Origin: Chondrinema litorale
GTDB taxonomy: Bacteria > Bacteroidota > Bacteroidia > Cytophagales > Flammeovirgaceae
Direction: 5' to 3'
DNA: 64,000 nucleotides
Assembly (NCBI RefSeq): GCF_026250525.1
Contig: NZ_CP111047.1
Coordinates: forward strand, 245,759 to 309,758
Under the pieces are notes generated by a model that made no database searches, had not been told where the DNA came from, and saw only the letters and a list, made by a program, of their open reading frames with translations. The position numbers and the translations under genes were made by a program. This document shows positions 35,243-44,586 of the stretch, one piece after another; positions within the stretch are counted from its first letter, which is position 1, and the number at the start of each line of letters is the position of its first letter.

Positions 35243-36688
35243 ATGCGAAAGTTTCTAATAATTTACTTGTTAGCATTAACAATTTTTCCTGGTGTCTCAA
35301 TGGCCCAGTTAGACAATGTACACCAACGATCAACTAAATATGACTGGCCTAAAGACCCTAAAGTGCTTGAAAAGCTAGACGAATGGCAAGATCTAAAATT
35401 TGGTGTTTTGATTCACTGGGGACTATATGCTGTTCCCGGTATTATTGAGTCTTGGGAGCTATGTTCTGAGGACTGGTTGAATCGTCCAGACAGTATGACT
35501 TACCAGCAATACAAAGACTGGTACTGGGGATTAAAGGATGAATTTAATCCAGTAAACTTTAACCCAGAGCAATGGGCAACTGCTGCCAAAAATGCAGGAA
35601 TGAAATATGTGGTTTTTACTACTAAGCACCACGATGGTTTCAATATGTTTGATACCAAACAAACAGACTACAAGATCACGAATGGCCCATTCGCTGACAA
35701 TCCAAGAAGCAATGTGGCTAAATATGTTTTCGAAGCTTTTAGAAAAGAAGATATGATGATTGGTGCCTATTTCTCTAAACCAGATTGGCACTCTCAATAT
35801 TTCTGGTGGGATAAATATGCGACTCCAAACAGAAATGTAAACTACGACATCAGAAAGCATCCGGAAAGATGGCAGAAGTTCCAAGATTTTACCTACAACC
35901 AAATTCAAGAGTTAATGACTGGCTATGGTGACATCGACATATTATGGTTAGATGGTGGTTGGGTAAGACCAAAAGAAACTGTAAACGAAGAAGTATTGAG
36001 CTGGGGTGCTCCTATTCCTGAATGGGACCAGAAAATAGATATGCCTAAGATTGCAAACATGGCTCGCGACAAGCAACCTGGTATTTTAATAGTAGACCGT
36101 ACTGTGCATGGCCCTTACGAAAATTACCAAACTCCTGAGCGTACCATTCCCGAAGATCAACTACAAAACCCTTGGGAAAGTAACATTCCACTTCGTAATA
36201 ACTGGGGTTATGTACCAAACGATCAGGCAAAATCTATCAACAAAATGATTCACTCTTTAGTAGAGATTGTAGCTAAAGGTGGAAGTTTTGTGTTAGGTAT
36301 CGGTCCAAAACCAGATGGCACGCTTAGAGACGAAGATATTGAGCTAATGGAAGTGATGGGTAAGTGGTTAGAAACCAATGGCGATGCTATTTACAATACT
36401 CGTATTACAGAAAACTATCAGGATGGCAATACTTTCTTTACAAAAGGAAAAGAAGGTGAATTGTACGCTTTGGTAAATTTGGAAGAAGGCAAAGACATTC
36501 CAACAACTATAAGCTGGATAGGCAACATTCCTGCTAAAGGAAGCAAAATAACTTTTCTTAGCAGCGGAGGTTCAAGAGTAAAATATAAAGTATCTGGCGA
36601 CAAAGTAACTGTTACACTGCCGAGTAGCTTTATAAAAAATAATAAAAACTACGCTACTTTAGCTTTTGAGTTTAAAGCTGCAGAATAA
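35243..36688 (+). CDS. GH29 alpha-L-fucosidase
   Basis: A 481-residue secreted enzyme (signal peptide to SMAQ). LKFGVLIHWGLYAVPG and YVVFTTKHHDGFNMFDTKQT are standard GH29 fingerprints, and DILWLDGGWV holds the nucleophile Asp near residue 235. The C-terminal region ends in a beta-sandwich (KVTVTLPSSFI). It cleaves alpha-L-fucose from glycans, which fits the hexosaminidase and mannosidase nearby. Ended by a strong terminator. Confidence 0.93.
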   Translation: MRKFLIIYLLALTIFPGVSMAQLDNVHQRSTKYDWPKDPKVLEKLDEWQDLKFGVLIHWGLYAVPGIIESWELCSEDWLNRPDSMTYQQYKDWYWGLKDEFNPVNFNPEQWATAAKNAGMKYVVFTTKHHDGFNMFDTKQTDYKITNGPFADNPRSNVAKYVFEAFRKEDMMIGAYFSKPDWHSQYFWWDKYATPNRNVNYDIRKHPERWQKFQDFTYNQIQELMTGYGDIDILWLDGGWVRPKETVNEEVLSWGAPIPEWDQKIDMPKIANMARDKQPGILIVDRTVHGPYENYQTPERTIPEDQLQNPWESNIPLRNNWGYVPNDQAKSINKMIHSLVEIVAKGGSFVLGIGPKPDGTLRDEDIELMEVMGKWLETNGDAIYNTRITENYQDGNTFFTKGKEGELYALVNLEEGKDIPTTISWIGNIPAKGSKITFLSSGGSRVKYKVSGDKVTVTLPSSFIKNNKNYATLAFEFKAAE

Positions 36689-36704
36689 ATAATTCTATTG
36701 CTCA

Positions 36705-36750
36705 GCGGAAACTAAATTCATAGATTATCTGTGAATTTGGTTTCCGCTTT
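36705..36750 (+). terminator. Terminator after the fucosidase gene
   Basis: GCGGAAACTAAATTCA (36705-36720) pairs with TGAATTTGGTTTCCGC (36732-36747) with a single G-U pair, loop of 11 nt, then TTTTATA. An in-frame GTG at 36731 for the next gene lies inside this hairpin. Confidence 0.85.
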
Positions 36751-36787
36751 TATATTTGTTGTATTGCAATTTTTTTATACAACAATC

Positions 36788-37486
36788 ATGAGCGAAACTA
36801 TTCTAAAAGTTGGCACAACTGGCGACTACAAACCCTTCAGTTACTGGAATCCCTCTAAAAAATCTTTCGAAGGACTCGATATTGACATGGCACAAATGAT
36901 TGGCTATGATTTAAAATTGACAGTCGAATTTGTAAAAACAACTTGGAAAACCCTCAGTAGCGATATTGTAGACAAAAAGTTCGACATTGCCATGTGCGGC
37001 ATTACCAGAACCCCCCAAAGAGTTGAGCTTCTAGGCATGAGTATCGGTTATGTGAAAATTGGCAAATCTCCCTTAATCAGAAAAGATGATTATGAGAAAT
37101 ATAAAACGATAGAAGAGATAAATCAGCCAGAAGTGACTATTGGCGTTAATATCGGCGGTACCAACGAAGCCTTTGTTGACAATAATATTTATAGGGCAAA
37201 AGTGATTAAATTTAAAGACAACCTTAAAGTACCTAAGGCTGTAATACGCGGCAAAGTTGATGTAATGATTACTGATAATGTGGAAGCCATGATTATGCAG
37301 AATGAACACCCCGAACTATATGCTCAAAGCCTAGACAGTCTTTTTACCAAAGATGAAATCGGCATATTATTTAACCCTGATAATAACGACTGGGATGCCA
37401 CTCTAAACAACTGGCTCTTAAGACAAATGCACTTCGGTAAAATTGATGAGTTAAAGAAAAAATGGGGCATTTTTAAACAAGACTAA
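36788..37486 (+). CDS. Extracellular-solute-binding-fold protein, cyclohexadienyl dehydratase (PheC)-like
   Basis: A 232-residue protein from ATG 36788. VGTTGDYKPFSYW, FEGLDIDMAQM, FDIAMCGITRTP, GVNIGGTNEAFVD and VDVMITDNVEAMI correspond to PheC of Pseudomonas (prephenate/arogenate dehydratase derived from an amino-acid-binding protein). TATATTTG at 36751-36758 fits the Bacteroidota minus-7 box and supports this start. The GTG at 36731 would give a weak, uncharged signal-like leader but lies in the preceding terminator. Without a signal it would act in the cytoplasm; a binding protein is the alternative. Confidence 0.7.
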   Translation: MSETILKVGTTGDYKPFSYWNPSKKSFEGLDIDMAQMIGYDLKLTVEFVKTTWKTLSSDIVDKKFDIAMCGITRTPQRVELLGMSIGYVKIGKSPLIRKDDYEKYKTIEEINQPEVTIGVNIGGTNEAFVDNNIYRAKVIKFKDNLKVPKAVIRGKVDVMITDNVEAMIMQNEHPELYAQSLDSLFTKDEIGILFNPDNNDWDATLNNWLLRQMHFGKIDELKKKWGIFKQD

Positions 37487-37507
37487 GTTTATTACTCCTT
37501 TTTAATT

Positions 37508-38595
37508 TAGGACTTACGCATTTAAGTTAAAATGATAATAGGATTAGCAAGAATCTGTTTAAGATAGTTGCTGAACGGAAGTACTTTGATTTGATAGAGT
37601 GTTGTTTTCAACTGTTTTGCAAGGAGTTTCAGCCCTATCCAAGCCTGGTAGCAGCAAGCTAGATGGTTCCTCTGGGAGATTGCCTTTCGGCATTGGCACT
37701 TCTCAGAGCCTGTAAGCTGTTTGTATTCCCTGTGGAACTGCTCAATCTGCCATCTGATCTGGGATTCGTTTTCGGCCTCAAATACATTCATCCTGTCCGA
37801 TAGATCATTTGTGATCACCCATTCAATGTCCCCGTTTAGGGAGACTATCTTGAATAATTTGACGGGGTAAGGGTATTTTTTGAGTTTGACCTGTACGCCT
37901 TCCAGCAGTTGCCTACCGGAAAGCTCGACTGTGCCCACAGCCTGCATCCCTGTGTCTCTGGATAGGCTGACTTGGCGGTTGCTCTTCAGGGTAGTGAAGA
38001 ATGTCCAGCCGCTTCTGTGCACAAGCTTAAGGTTGTCCATGGAAGCATACCAGCTGTCAAAAAGTATCTTTTTGGCTTTCAGGTCTTTACGCATGGTCAT
38101 TCGGGTGAACATCTCCTGGAAATGGTCATTCTTGGTCTTCTTATCCGTTTCTGGGTGGTAGATTCGGTAATCGATAGGATAGTAATCCCCATCAATGCCA
38201 TTGCTGTGTACCATGTTTACCAGATTGATCCCATTGACTAGGCCATGCTCATTGCCTGAGTACTGCCTTTTGGCCAATTCTATATACCGGGAATACCTCT
38301 TTGCCTGAACACTGTCATCGACAAGGATAAATGAGTCTGCGCTATCTTGGAGATGGCCCTTGACAATATCCCACAGGTCGGAAGAGGTAAATTTAGAATG
38401 GGCTAGAAAACGTGTGACTTGGTCATGACTGACATCCATAGAATGGGCTGCCATGTGGGTACAGGTATAATTCCCGTGAGTATGGAGAAGATATGATATG
38501 TACAGAGATTTATCCATATAAATTAGTATTAAAAAAAACAATCTCTCAAATCTTGAGCATTTTTGCTAGAGAAATTTAATATTGCGTAAGTCCTA
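37508..38595 (-). mobile_element. Complete insertion sequence with IS4/IS701-like transposase
   Basis: 1088 bp bounded by 13-bp perfect inverted repeats TAGGACTTACGCA (37508-37520 and its complement 38583-38595). TAATT is repeated directly on both outer sides (37503-37507 and 38596-38600), a 5-bp target duplication, so both ends are intact and the copy looks recent. One transposase gene fills it. Base composition is clearly richer in G and C than the flanks. Confidence 0.9.
37522..38517 (-). CDS. IS4/IS701-superfamily DDE transposase
   Basis: A 331-residue transposase from ATG 38517 (MDKSLYISYLLHTHGNYT); a TTG eight codons upstream is less likely. Acidic triad candidates are FILVDDSVQAKRY (first Asp), KKILFDSWYASMDN (second Asp) and RWQIEQFHREYK (Glu in the R-x3-E-x6-K pattern of IS4-type enzymes). 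It reads without interruption from 13 to 80 bp inside the two ends. It moves the element between 37508 and 38595. Confidence 0.88.
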   Translation of the reverse strand: MDKSLYISYLLHTHGNYTCTHMAAHSMDVSHDQVTRFLAHSKFTSSDLWDIVKGHLQDSADSFILVDDSVQAKRYSRYIELAKRQYSGNEHGLVNGINLVNMVHSNGIDGDYYPIDYRIYHPETDKKTKNDHFQEMFTRMTMRKDLKAKKILFDSWYASMDNLKLVHRSGWTFFTTLKSNRQVSLSRDTGMQAVGTVELSGRQLLEGVQVKLKKYPYPVKLFKIVSLNGDIEWVITNDLSDRMNVFEAENESQIRWQIEQFHREYKQLTGSEKCQCRKAISQRNHLACCYQAWIGLKLLAKQLKTTLYQIKVLPFSNYLKQILANPIIILT

Positions 38596-38747
38596 TAATT
38601 ACAGGATTTTGGTTAATCTAAAATAAATCCCTTTTCAAGAACATGCAGCTTTGTTTCCATTGGAAACAACTAATTTATTTGATATACTCGCTACATATTC
38701 AGTATTATCAGATCAAACAAGAAATTAACTACACAATCCAACCACAA

Positions 38748-40877
38748 ATGAAACTTTACTCAATACCCCTTAAAAACAAACTCATCACTCTCCTATTCCT
38801 ATTTACTGGAATTTTGCAATTATCTGCGCAAAACGATTTCACAATGGAATCTATCAGAGCTTATCCTTTTCCGGGAGGATTAACTTCATCGGCAGATGGA
38901 AATAAAATTGCATGGGTGTTTAACAAAGAAGGACTTCGCAATATTTATGTAGCAGAAGCACCAGATTTTAAAGCAAAAAAACTAACTAATTATTCAGCAG
39001 ACGACGGACAAGATTTAACCAGTGTATCTGTTTCTGCTGATGGCAAATGGGTAGTTTATCTTCGTGGTGGTGAGCACGGCTCAAACTGGGACGATGAAGT
39101 AACCATCAACCCTCATTCATTACCAGAAACGCCAAAAGTTGAAATGTGGAGTATTCCTTTTGCTGGTGGAGAACCTATATTATTAGGTAATGGCGCTGGC
39201 CCTGTAATTTCACCTACGAGTGATAAAGTGGCTTATGTAAAAGACAAGCAAATCTGGGTAACTCCAATAAATGAGAGCGAAAAAGGAGAAAAAATATTTA
39301 GCATGAGAGGCTCAAACAGTTCTCCTGTTTGGTCGCCAGATGGAAATAAATTAGCTTTTGTTTCTAGCAGAGGAGACAGAGCATTTATAGGAATTTACGA
39401 AAGTCCAGAAAAAGGAATTGTTTGGGCAGGTCCAGACTTCGACAGAGACTTCTCTCCACGTTGGTCACCAGATAGCAAAAAGCTTGTATTTGTGAGAAGA
39501 CCCGGTGGCGGAGGCGAACCAGAAACAGCAGTAGATTTACATCATTCAGCATGGAAAATTATGTTATATGATACCGAATCTGATAAAACTAAAATGCTTT
39601 GGGAAGCACCTAAAACGCTAGCAGGTTCATTACCAAGAACACATGGCGGAACCAACTTACATTGGGCAGGTGGCAGAATCGTTTTCCTTTCTTACCACGA
39701 TGGCTGGCCTCATTTATATTCTATGACGGAAGCCGGTGGCGAACCTTTATTGCTAACTCCGGGAGACTTTATGGCAGAATACATCTCGCTAAGTCCTGAT
39801 GGAAAAACATTGGTTTTCTCTGGAAACACTGGTCCAGATGAGCATGATATTGACAGAAGACACATTGTAAAAGTCTCTGTTGATAAAGCCGATATGAAAG
39901 TAATTACTCCGGGTGCTGGTAACGAATGGGCGCCACTGGTTGTAGATGGTGGAAAATCTGTAATTTGCATTGCCGCAACAGCACAACTTCCTCCTTTGCC
40001 TGCTATTCTCCCTGCAAATGGCGGAACTATTAAAAGATTGGCAGAAGAAGAAGTAAATGCAGATTTTCCGACTAAACATCTGGTCACACCTGAGCAAGTT
40101 ATCTTTAAATCTGATGATGGATTGTCTATCCACGGAACAGTTTTCAACAATAAAAAAATTAAAGGAAAGAAACCTGCCATTGTATACATCCACGGTGGAC
40201 CTCCACGCCAAATGTTATTAGGCTGGCACTATTCATCTTACTACACCAATGCTTATGCTGTAAACCAATATTTGGCAAATCAAGGTTTTATTGTACTTTC
40301 TGTAAACTACAGATTGGGCATCGGTTACGGTTACGATTTCCATTACCCACCTCATACAGGCCCTAGAGGTGGAGAGGAATACAAAGACGTTGTTGCTGCT
40401 GGTGAATGGTTAGCAGAACAAGAAGAAGTTGACCCTCAAAAAATCGGTGTGTATGGAGGTTCTTATGGTGGTTACTTAACTGCTATGGCACTTGGCCGCG
40501 ATTCAAGATTATTCTCAGTAGGAGTTGATATTCACGGAGTTCACGATAGAACCATCAACAGAACTAGTGATGTCTTATATCCAGATTCATATGAAAGGGC
40601 ATCTGACGCAGAATATGCGGTAGATGTTGCTTGGAAATCTTCTCCAATTGCTTATGTAGATGGCTGGACTTCTCCTGTACTCATTATTCATGGTGATGAT
40701 GACCGAAATGTGCCATTTAGCCAAAGTACAGATTTAGTACAACGATTGAGAAAGAAAGGTGTACCTATGGAAACTTTGGTGATTGTTGATGATTCTCACC
40801 ACTTTATGATCCACAGTAATCAGTTAAAAGTTAATAATGCAACAGTTGAGTATTTGCTCAAGCATTTAAAGAAATAA
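38748..40877 (+). CDS. S9 prolyl-oligopeptidase-family peptidase (secreted)
   Basis: A 709-residue protein. ATG 38748 gives a signal peptide (KLITLLFLFTGILQLSAQ); 35 in-frame codons upstream reach to the insertion sequence and lack signal features. PD40/WD40-like propeller repeats (VWSPDGNKLAFVSSRGD, RWSPDSKKLVFVR) fill residues 40-400. The C-terminal hydrolase has GVYGGSYGGYLTAMA (Ser, about residue 572), IIHGDDDRNVP (Asp) and DDSHHFMIH (His). It cuts peptides, perhaps as a dipeptidyl peptidase. The insertion sequence ends only 150 bp upstream. Confidence 0.9.
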   Translation: MKLYSIPLKNKLITLLFLFTGILQLSAQNDFTMESIRAYPFPGGLTSSADGNKIAWVFNKEGLRNIYVAEAPDFKAKKLTNYSADDGQDLTSVSVSADGKWVVYLRGGEHGSNWDDEVTINPHSLPETPKVEMWSIPFAGGEPILLGNGAGPVISPTSDKVAYVKDKQIWVTPINESEKGEKIFSMRGSNSSPVWSPDGNKLAFVSSRGDRAFIGIYESPEKGIVWAGPDFDRDFSPRWSPDSKKLVFVRRPGGGGEPETAVDLHHSAWKIMLYDTESDKTKMLWEAPKTLAGSLPRTHGGTNLHWAGGRIVFLSYHDGWPHLYSMTEAGGEPLLLTPGDFMAEYISLSPDGKTLVFSGNTGPDEHDIDRRHIVKVSVDKADMKVITPGAGNEWAPLVVDGGKSVICIAATAQLPPLPAILPANGGTIKRLAEEEVNADFPTKHLVTPEQVIFKSDDGLSIHGTVFNNKKIKGKKPAIVYIHGGPPRQMLLGWHYSSYYTNAYAVNQYLANQGFIVLSVNYRLGIGYGYDFHYPPHTGPRGGEEYKDVVAAGEWLAEQEEVDPQKIGVYGGSYGGYLTAMALGRDSRLFSVGVDIHGVHDRTINRTSDVLYPDSYERASDAEYAVDVAWKSSPIAYVDGWTSPVLIIHGDDDRNVPFSQSTDLVQRLRKKGVPMETLVIVDDSHHFMIHSNQLKVNNATVEYLLKHLKK

Positions 40878-40888
40878 ATTCACTTTTA

Positions 40889-40937
40889 GAGTAAGAAATA
40901 TCCAGTTTATTAGCTGAGTATTTCTTACTCAATTTTT
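40889..40937 (+). terminator. Terminator after the S9 peptidase gene
   Basis: GAGTAAGAAATA (40889-40900) pairs with TATTTCTTACTC (40919-40930), 12-bp stem, then AATTTTTCT. Confidence 0.8.
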
Positions 40938-41075
40938 CTGGTTAACAAACAGATGGATTTAATTATCAGGCTTTTTATTCAAGAAAATCTCCAATTCTCA
41001 ATAGAATCAAATCGAAATTGATTTAATTTGAGCATTCTCATTAACAACAGCAAACATCCTGAAAGAGGCGCAAAT

Positions 41076-43412
41076 ATGAAAATAAAATTCCTTACACTTC
41101 ATCTATTCCTTATCTGCACTTTTATTTTGAGCTGTAGCAAGCAGCAAGAAATTAAAGAAGAAAAAAAGGTAGAGAATTACACTGATCTGGTTTACCCTTG
41201 GTTAGATAGTTCAAATTCTAGATGGTTCTTTTTTAATACAGCCACCAGACCTTTCGGTATGGTTAACCTAAGCCCCGATACAGATTTAAAAGGAGCTTGG
41301 GGAAGTGGTTACCATTACAGCAGCGATACCATAAGAGGTTTTAGTCATGTACATGCTTGGCAACTTGCAGGGGTTTCTGTAATGCCTGTAATGGATAAAG
41401 ACCTATCTAATACCAAAGATTACTATTCACCCTACTCGCACGACAACGAAATTGTAAAACCCGGTTACCACAAAATCAATTTACAAAGAGACGATATTGA
41501 CGTAGAGCTTACTTCTACTTTAAGAGTGGGTTTTCATAAATATATTTTCAAGAAAGAAGGCAAAAAACAATTAGTGCTAAATATGGGAGGTCAATTAGGA
41601 CCTTCAAAAATATCTTATGGAGAAGTTAAATCTGTAGATAAAAATACCATTTCGGGTCAGGTGGTAAATGCGCCAACCATTAGAAGACCATACGCCACAC
41701 CTATCTTTTTCGCTATTCAATTTGATAAAGACATTACTGGTTTAGATAGCTGGGTAGAAGACAAAAGCTTTGAAAATACCAAAGAAGTAAAGGGAGCAGA
41801 ATCTGGTATTTTGGTTTCTTTAGCAGATGGAGAAAGTGAAGTATTGATGAAAGTCGGTATTTCTTATGTGAGTAGTGAACAAGCATTGTTAAACATCAAT
41901 GAAGAACTCAATCACTGGGATTTTGAGAAAGTGGTATCAGCTTCTTTCGACGAATGGAATGAACATTTAGGAAGAATTGCTGTAGAAGGAGGAACTGACG
42001 AAGAACGCAGAAGATTTTATACAGATTTATGGCATGCGCTGCAAGGTCGTAGAACGATAAGCGATGCCAATGGAAAATATGCTGATTTTACTTCGGGTGA
42101 ATTAAAAGTGAAGCAAATTCCGCTTGATGAAAACGGCAAACCAAAATTTAGACATTTCAATTCCGATTCTTTCTGGGGTGCACAATGGACCATTAATACT
42201 TTATGGCACTTGGTTTATCCTGAAGTTACCGAAGAGTTTGTAAATTCACTTTTACAATATTACAAAGATGGCGGACTCATACCTCGTGGCCCATCTGGCG
42301 GTAATTACACTTATGTAATGACCGGTGCTTCTGCCACTCCGTTTATCGTAAGTGCTTACCAAAAAGGCATTAAAGGTTTTGATATCAACTTAGCTTACGA
42401 GGGTTTGAAAAAAGACCATATGTCTGGTGGAATTATGGCAAAAGCAGGTTATGAGCACAAGACTTCAAAAGGTGGTGGCTTAGATTATTATATAGACAAA
42501 GGTTATGTGCCTTGGCCAATTCCAGAAGGTGAGTTTGGATTTCACCAAGATGGTCCAAGTTTAACCATGGAATATGCTTACCAAGATTGGACTTTAGCAC
42601 AACTCGCCAAAGCCCTGAACAAAGAAAAAGATTACAAATATTTTCTAAAAAGGTCTGAAAACTATAAGAATATTTATGATGCCACCACTGGTTGGGCGCG
42701 ACCAAAAGATGTAAGCGGAAAATGGAAAACTCCTTACGACCCATACGAATATGCCGTGGCATTTAACGAATCTAATGGAGCTCAAGCCACTTGGTTTGTT
42801 CCACAAGACCTCGATGGATTAGCAAAATTAATGGGTGGTAAAGAAGCTGCCATTAAAAAATTAAATGAGCAATTTGAAGAAGCCTCAAAACTAGGTTTTA
42901 CTTCTGGAACTTCTCATGCACAAGAAACCCACGAAGAGTATAAAAGAATTCCGATTAATTACGGAAACCAACCTTCTATACAGACTGCTTTTGTTTTCCA
43001 TAAGTTGGGCAGACCAGATTTAACGCAGTATTGGTCGAGACAAGTGGTTAACAAAGTTTATACGGGTTTAAGCCCAGACTTTGGTTACAATGGCGACGAA
43101 GACCAAGGTTTGATGGGATCATTATCTGTTTTACTTAAAACTGGCATCTTCCAAATGACTGGTGGTACAGAAGCGAATCCGGTTTATGAGATTGGCAGCC
43201 CGATTTTCGAAGAGATCAACATCAAACTTAATCCAGATTATTACTCAGGAGGTACATTCACCATCAAAACCATTAATAACTCTGCTGATAATGTATATGT
43301 GAAAAAAGCCAGTTTTAAAGAACAAGAACTCACAGAGTTGCTACTTAAACACAGCGACATTACCAATGGTGGAGAACTCATTTTAGAAATGGGTGCGAAA
43401 GAAGAGAATTAA
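41076..43412 (+). CDS. GH92 family alpha-mannosidase lipoprotein
   Basis: A 778-residue lipoprotein from ATG 41076 (KFLTLHLFLICTFILSCSK, Cys lipidated), preceded by GAAAGAGG. The N-terminal beta-sandwich has WFFFNTATRPFGMVNLSPDT and GFSHVHAWQLAG; the catalytic (alpha/alpha)6 domain has FRHFNSDSFWGAQWTINTLW and the conserved GYNGDEDQG towards the end. GH92 enzymes are calcium-dependent inverting exo-mannosidases (alpha-1,2 and related linkages). It goes with the GH20 and GH29 genes for N-glycan breakdown. Confidence 0.93.
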   Translation: MKIKFLTLHLFLICTFILSCSKQQEIKEEKKVENYTDLVYPWLDSSNSRWFFFNTATRPFGMVNLSPDTDLKGAWGSGYHYSSDTIRGFSHVHAWQLAGVSVMPVMDKDLSNTKDYYSPYSHDNEIVKPGYHKINLQRDDIDVELTSTLRVGFHKYIFKKEGKKQLVLNMGGQLGPSKISYGEVKSVDKNTISGQVVNAPTIRRPYATPIFFAIQFDKDITGLDSWVEDKSFENTKEVKGAESGILVSLADGESEVLMKVGISYVSSEQALLNINEELNHWDFEKVVSASFDEWNEHLGRIAVEGGTDEERRRFYTDLWHALQGRRTISDANGKYADFTSGELKVKQIPLDENGKPKFRHFNSDSFWGAQWTINTLWHLVYPEVTEEFVNSLLQYYKDGGLIPRGPSGGNYTYVMTGASATPFIVSAYQKGIKGFDINLAYEGLKKDHMSGGIMAKAGYEHKTSKGGGLDYYIDKGYVPWPIPEGEFGFHQDGPSLTMEYAYQDWTLAQLAKALNKEKDYKYFLKRSENYKNIYDATTGWARPKDVSGKWKTPYDPYEYAVAFNESNGAQATWFVPQDLDGLAKLMGGKEAAIKKLNEQFEEASKLGFTSGTSHAQETHEEYKRIPINYGNQPSIQTAFVFHKLGRPDLTQYWSRQVVNKVYTGLSPDFGYNGDEDQGLMGSLSVLLKTGIFQMTGGTEANPVYEIGSPIFEEINIKLNPDYYSGGTFTIKTINNSADNVYVKKASFKEQELTELLLKHSDITNGGELILEMGAKEEN

Positions 43413-43446
43413 GATACAATTTATATTTGGTATGATATATTAAAGG

Positions 43447-43474
43447 AAAGTGCACAACTAGTGCACTTTTTTTG
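43447..43474 (+). terminator. Terminator after the GH92 gene
   Basis: AAAGTGCAC (43447-43455) pairs with GTGCACTTT (43461-43469), loop AACTA, then TTTT. Confidence 0.85.
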
Positions 43475-43535
43475 ATGATTGCAAAAGCTATCGAATGAGT
43501 TTGAATGAATAAATTTTATGCTAATTGAATAAGCT

Positions 43536-43832
43536 ATGAATAAAATCTACAAAATTTTTTTACTATTTCTAATTTTAACTGCATGTGAGCAAGAAGAGAT
43601 AGAAATAAAAAAGACAAATATTACTAAAGAACAACATGCAAAAAAAAGTACTGGAAGTAATGTATTATATTTCGTCGGAGATCAGCAAATTACTAGAGAG
43701 GAAATTGATGATTTAGATTTTGATAAAATTGAAACAGTGGAGGTAATAAAAGACAAAGATAAAATTCGTAAGTATACTCCTAAAGACTATGATGGAATAG
43801 TAATATTACACATGAAAAAAGAAGATAATTAA
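43536..43832 (+). CDS. Small lipoprotein with a TonB-plug-like domain
   Basis: A 98-residue protein with a lipobox (LLFLILTACEQEE). After a short linker, NVLYFVGDQQITREEIDDLD and KIETVEVIKDKDKIRKYTPK, then DGIVILHMKK, follow the pattern of the end of a TonB-receptor plug (name-of-residue pattern: D/G-x-x-I-x-x-I-E-V-IKD, aromatic, G-x-V-I). Such isolated plug-like modules occur after sensor peptidases or as short lipoproteins in Bacteroidota. Function unknown. It is followed directly in-frame by a decayed lipoprotein-like reading frame. Confidence 0.6.
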   Translation: MNKIYKIFLLFLILTACEQEEIEIKKTNITKEQHAKKSTGSNVLYFVGDQQITREEIDDLDFDKIETVEVIKDKDKIRKYTPKDYDGIVILHMKKEDN

Positions 43833-44102
43833 ATACTAATAAAAAGTACTAAACTTATATTCCTACTTCTATTAATTGTAACTCTTCATTGTAGTTGTAA
43901 AACCAAATCTGAAGTAATTGAAGAGCGTCTTAAATAGTTTCAAGAAAAAATGGATATCAATTCTACCAATTTTGTACCCAAAGATTTATTAATTAAAATT
44001 ATGACTGACTGACATAATTCTCCTTACAAACCAAACTTTACCCATGCTTTGGTAGTAAGTTTTAATAAACTAACCAGCTTAAATTTAACTGAACATGAAT
44101 AA
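43833..44102 (+). pseudogene. Decayed small lipoprotein gene
   Basis: Directly after the previous stop, and in the same frame, codons read KSTKLIFLLLLIVTLHCSCK, a clear lipoprotein signal, but without ATG/GTG/TTG at its start. The frame is broken by TAG (43935-43937) and TGA (44010-44012 region) and then continues open to TAA at 44100-44102. The segments look like one protein with two nonsense changes. Family not recognisable. It overlaps the first codons of the next gene. Confidence 0.5.
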
Positions 44103-44493
44103 AATTCAATCACCACAAAACCTACAATTAATTATTTCTGCCAGTATTGTAATTATTGTTGGGCTAGCTTATGGTATTATCCCAAATACAACTTTACCAT
44201 TTCTCTTCAACATCGAAATACATAGTATTGAACTTCAAAATATATTTAGAGCCATGATGGATTTGTATTTAGCAATGGGATTATTTCTGATACTTGGTGC
44301 TAAGTATTCAAAATATTGGCGAGTTGCTACTTTAATAAGTGTCATGTTTACGGCTGGTCTAGCTGTCGGTAGAATTATAAGTACACTTTTCGATGGATTT
44401 TCACCCTTTTTTACTTTAGCTTTAGTTGTAGAATTAGCTTTAATGATTTGGGGTATTTTCAATCTAAAAAGCCAGAAGTACTCAAATGTATGA
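44095..44493 (+). CDS. DUF4345 family membrane protein
   Basis: A 132-residue protein with four hydrophobic helices (LIISASIVIIVGLAYGI; FRAMMDLYLAMGLFLILGA; VATLISVMFTAGLAVGRII; FTLALVVELALMIWGIFNL). The RAMMxLYLAMG and GRxIS features match DUF4345. The function of the family is unknown. It is a single gene between the GH92/lipoprotein patch and GH97. Confidence 0.72.
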   Translation: MNKIQSPQNLQLIISASIVIIVGLAYGIIPNTTLPFLFNIEIHSIELQNIFRAMMDLYLAMGLFLILGAKYSKYWRVATLISVMFTAGLAVGRIISTLFDGFSPFFTLALVVELALMIWGIFNLKSQKYSNV

Positions 44494-44586
44494 GGAGGTT
44501 TTCATTTCTTTAAATAACAAAGCCACTACCTACCCATACTCCTAAAAATTTGATTATAATTGCATGTTTCCAAATACCAAATCAAC

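Noticed and set aside
36731..36787. GTG start adding a signal peptide to the PheC-like protein
   Set aside because: It lies inside the stem of the preceding terminator and the leader has no positive charge; kept as an open question only.
37880..38241. Plus-strand frames within the insertion sequence
   Set aside because: Antisense shadows of the transposase gene; GC-rich sequence makes long chance frames.
38643..38747. 35-codon N-terminal extension of the S9 peptidase
   Set aside because: No signal or family similarity; ATG 38748 gives a proper signal peptide.
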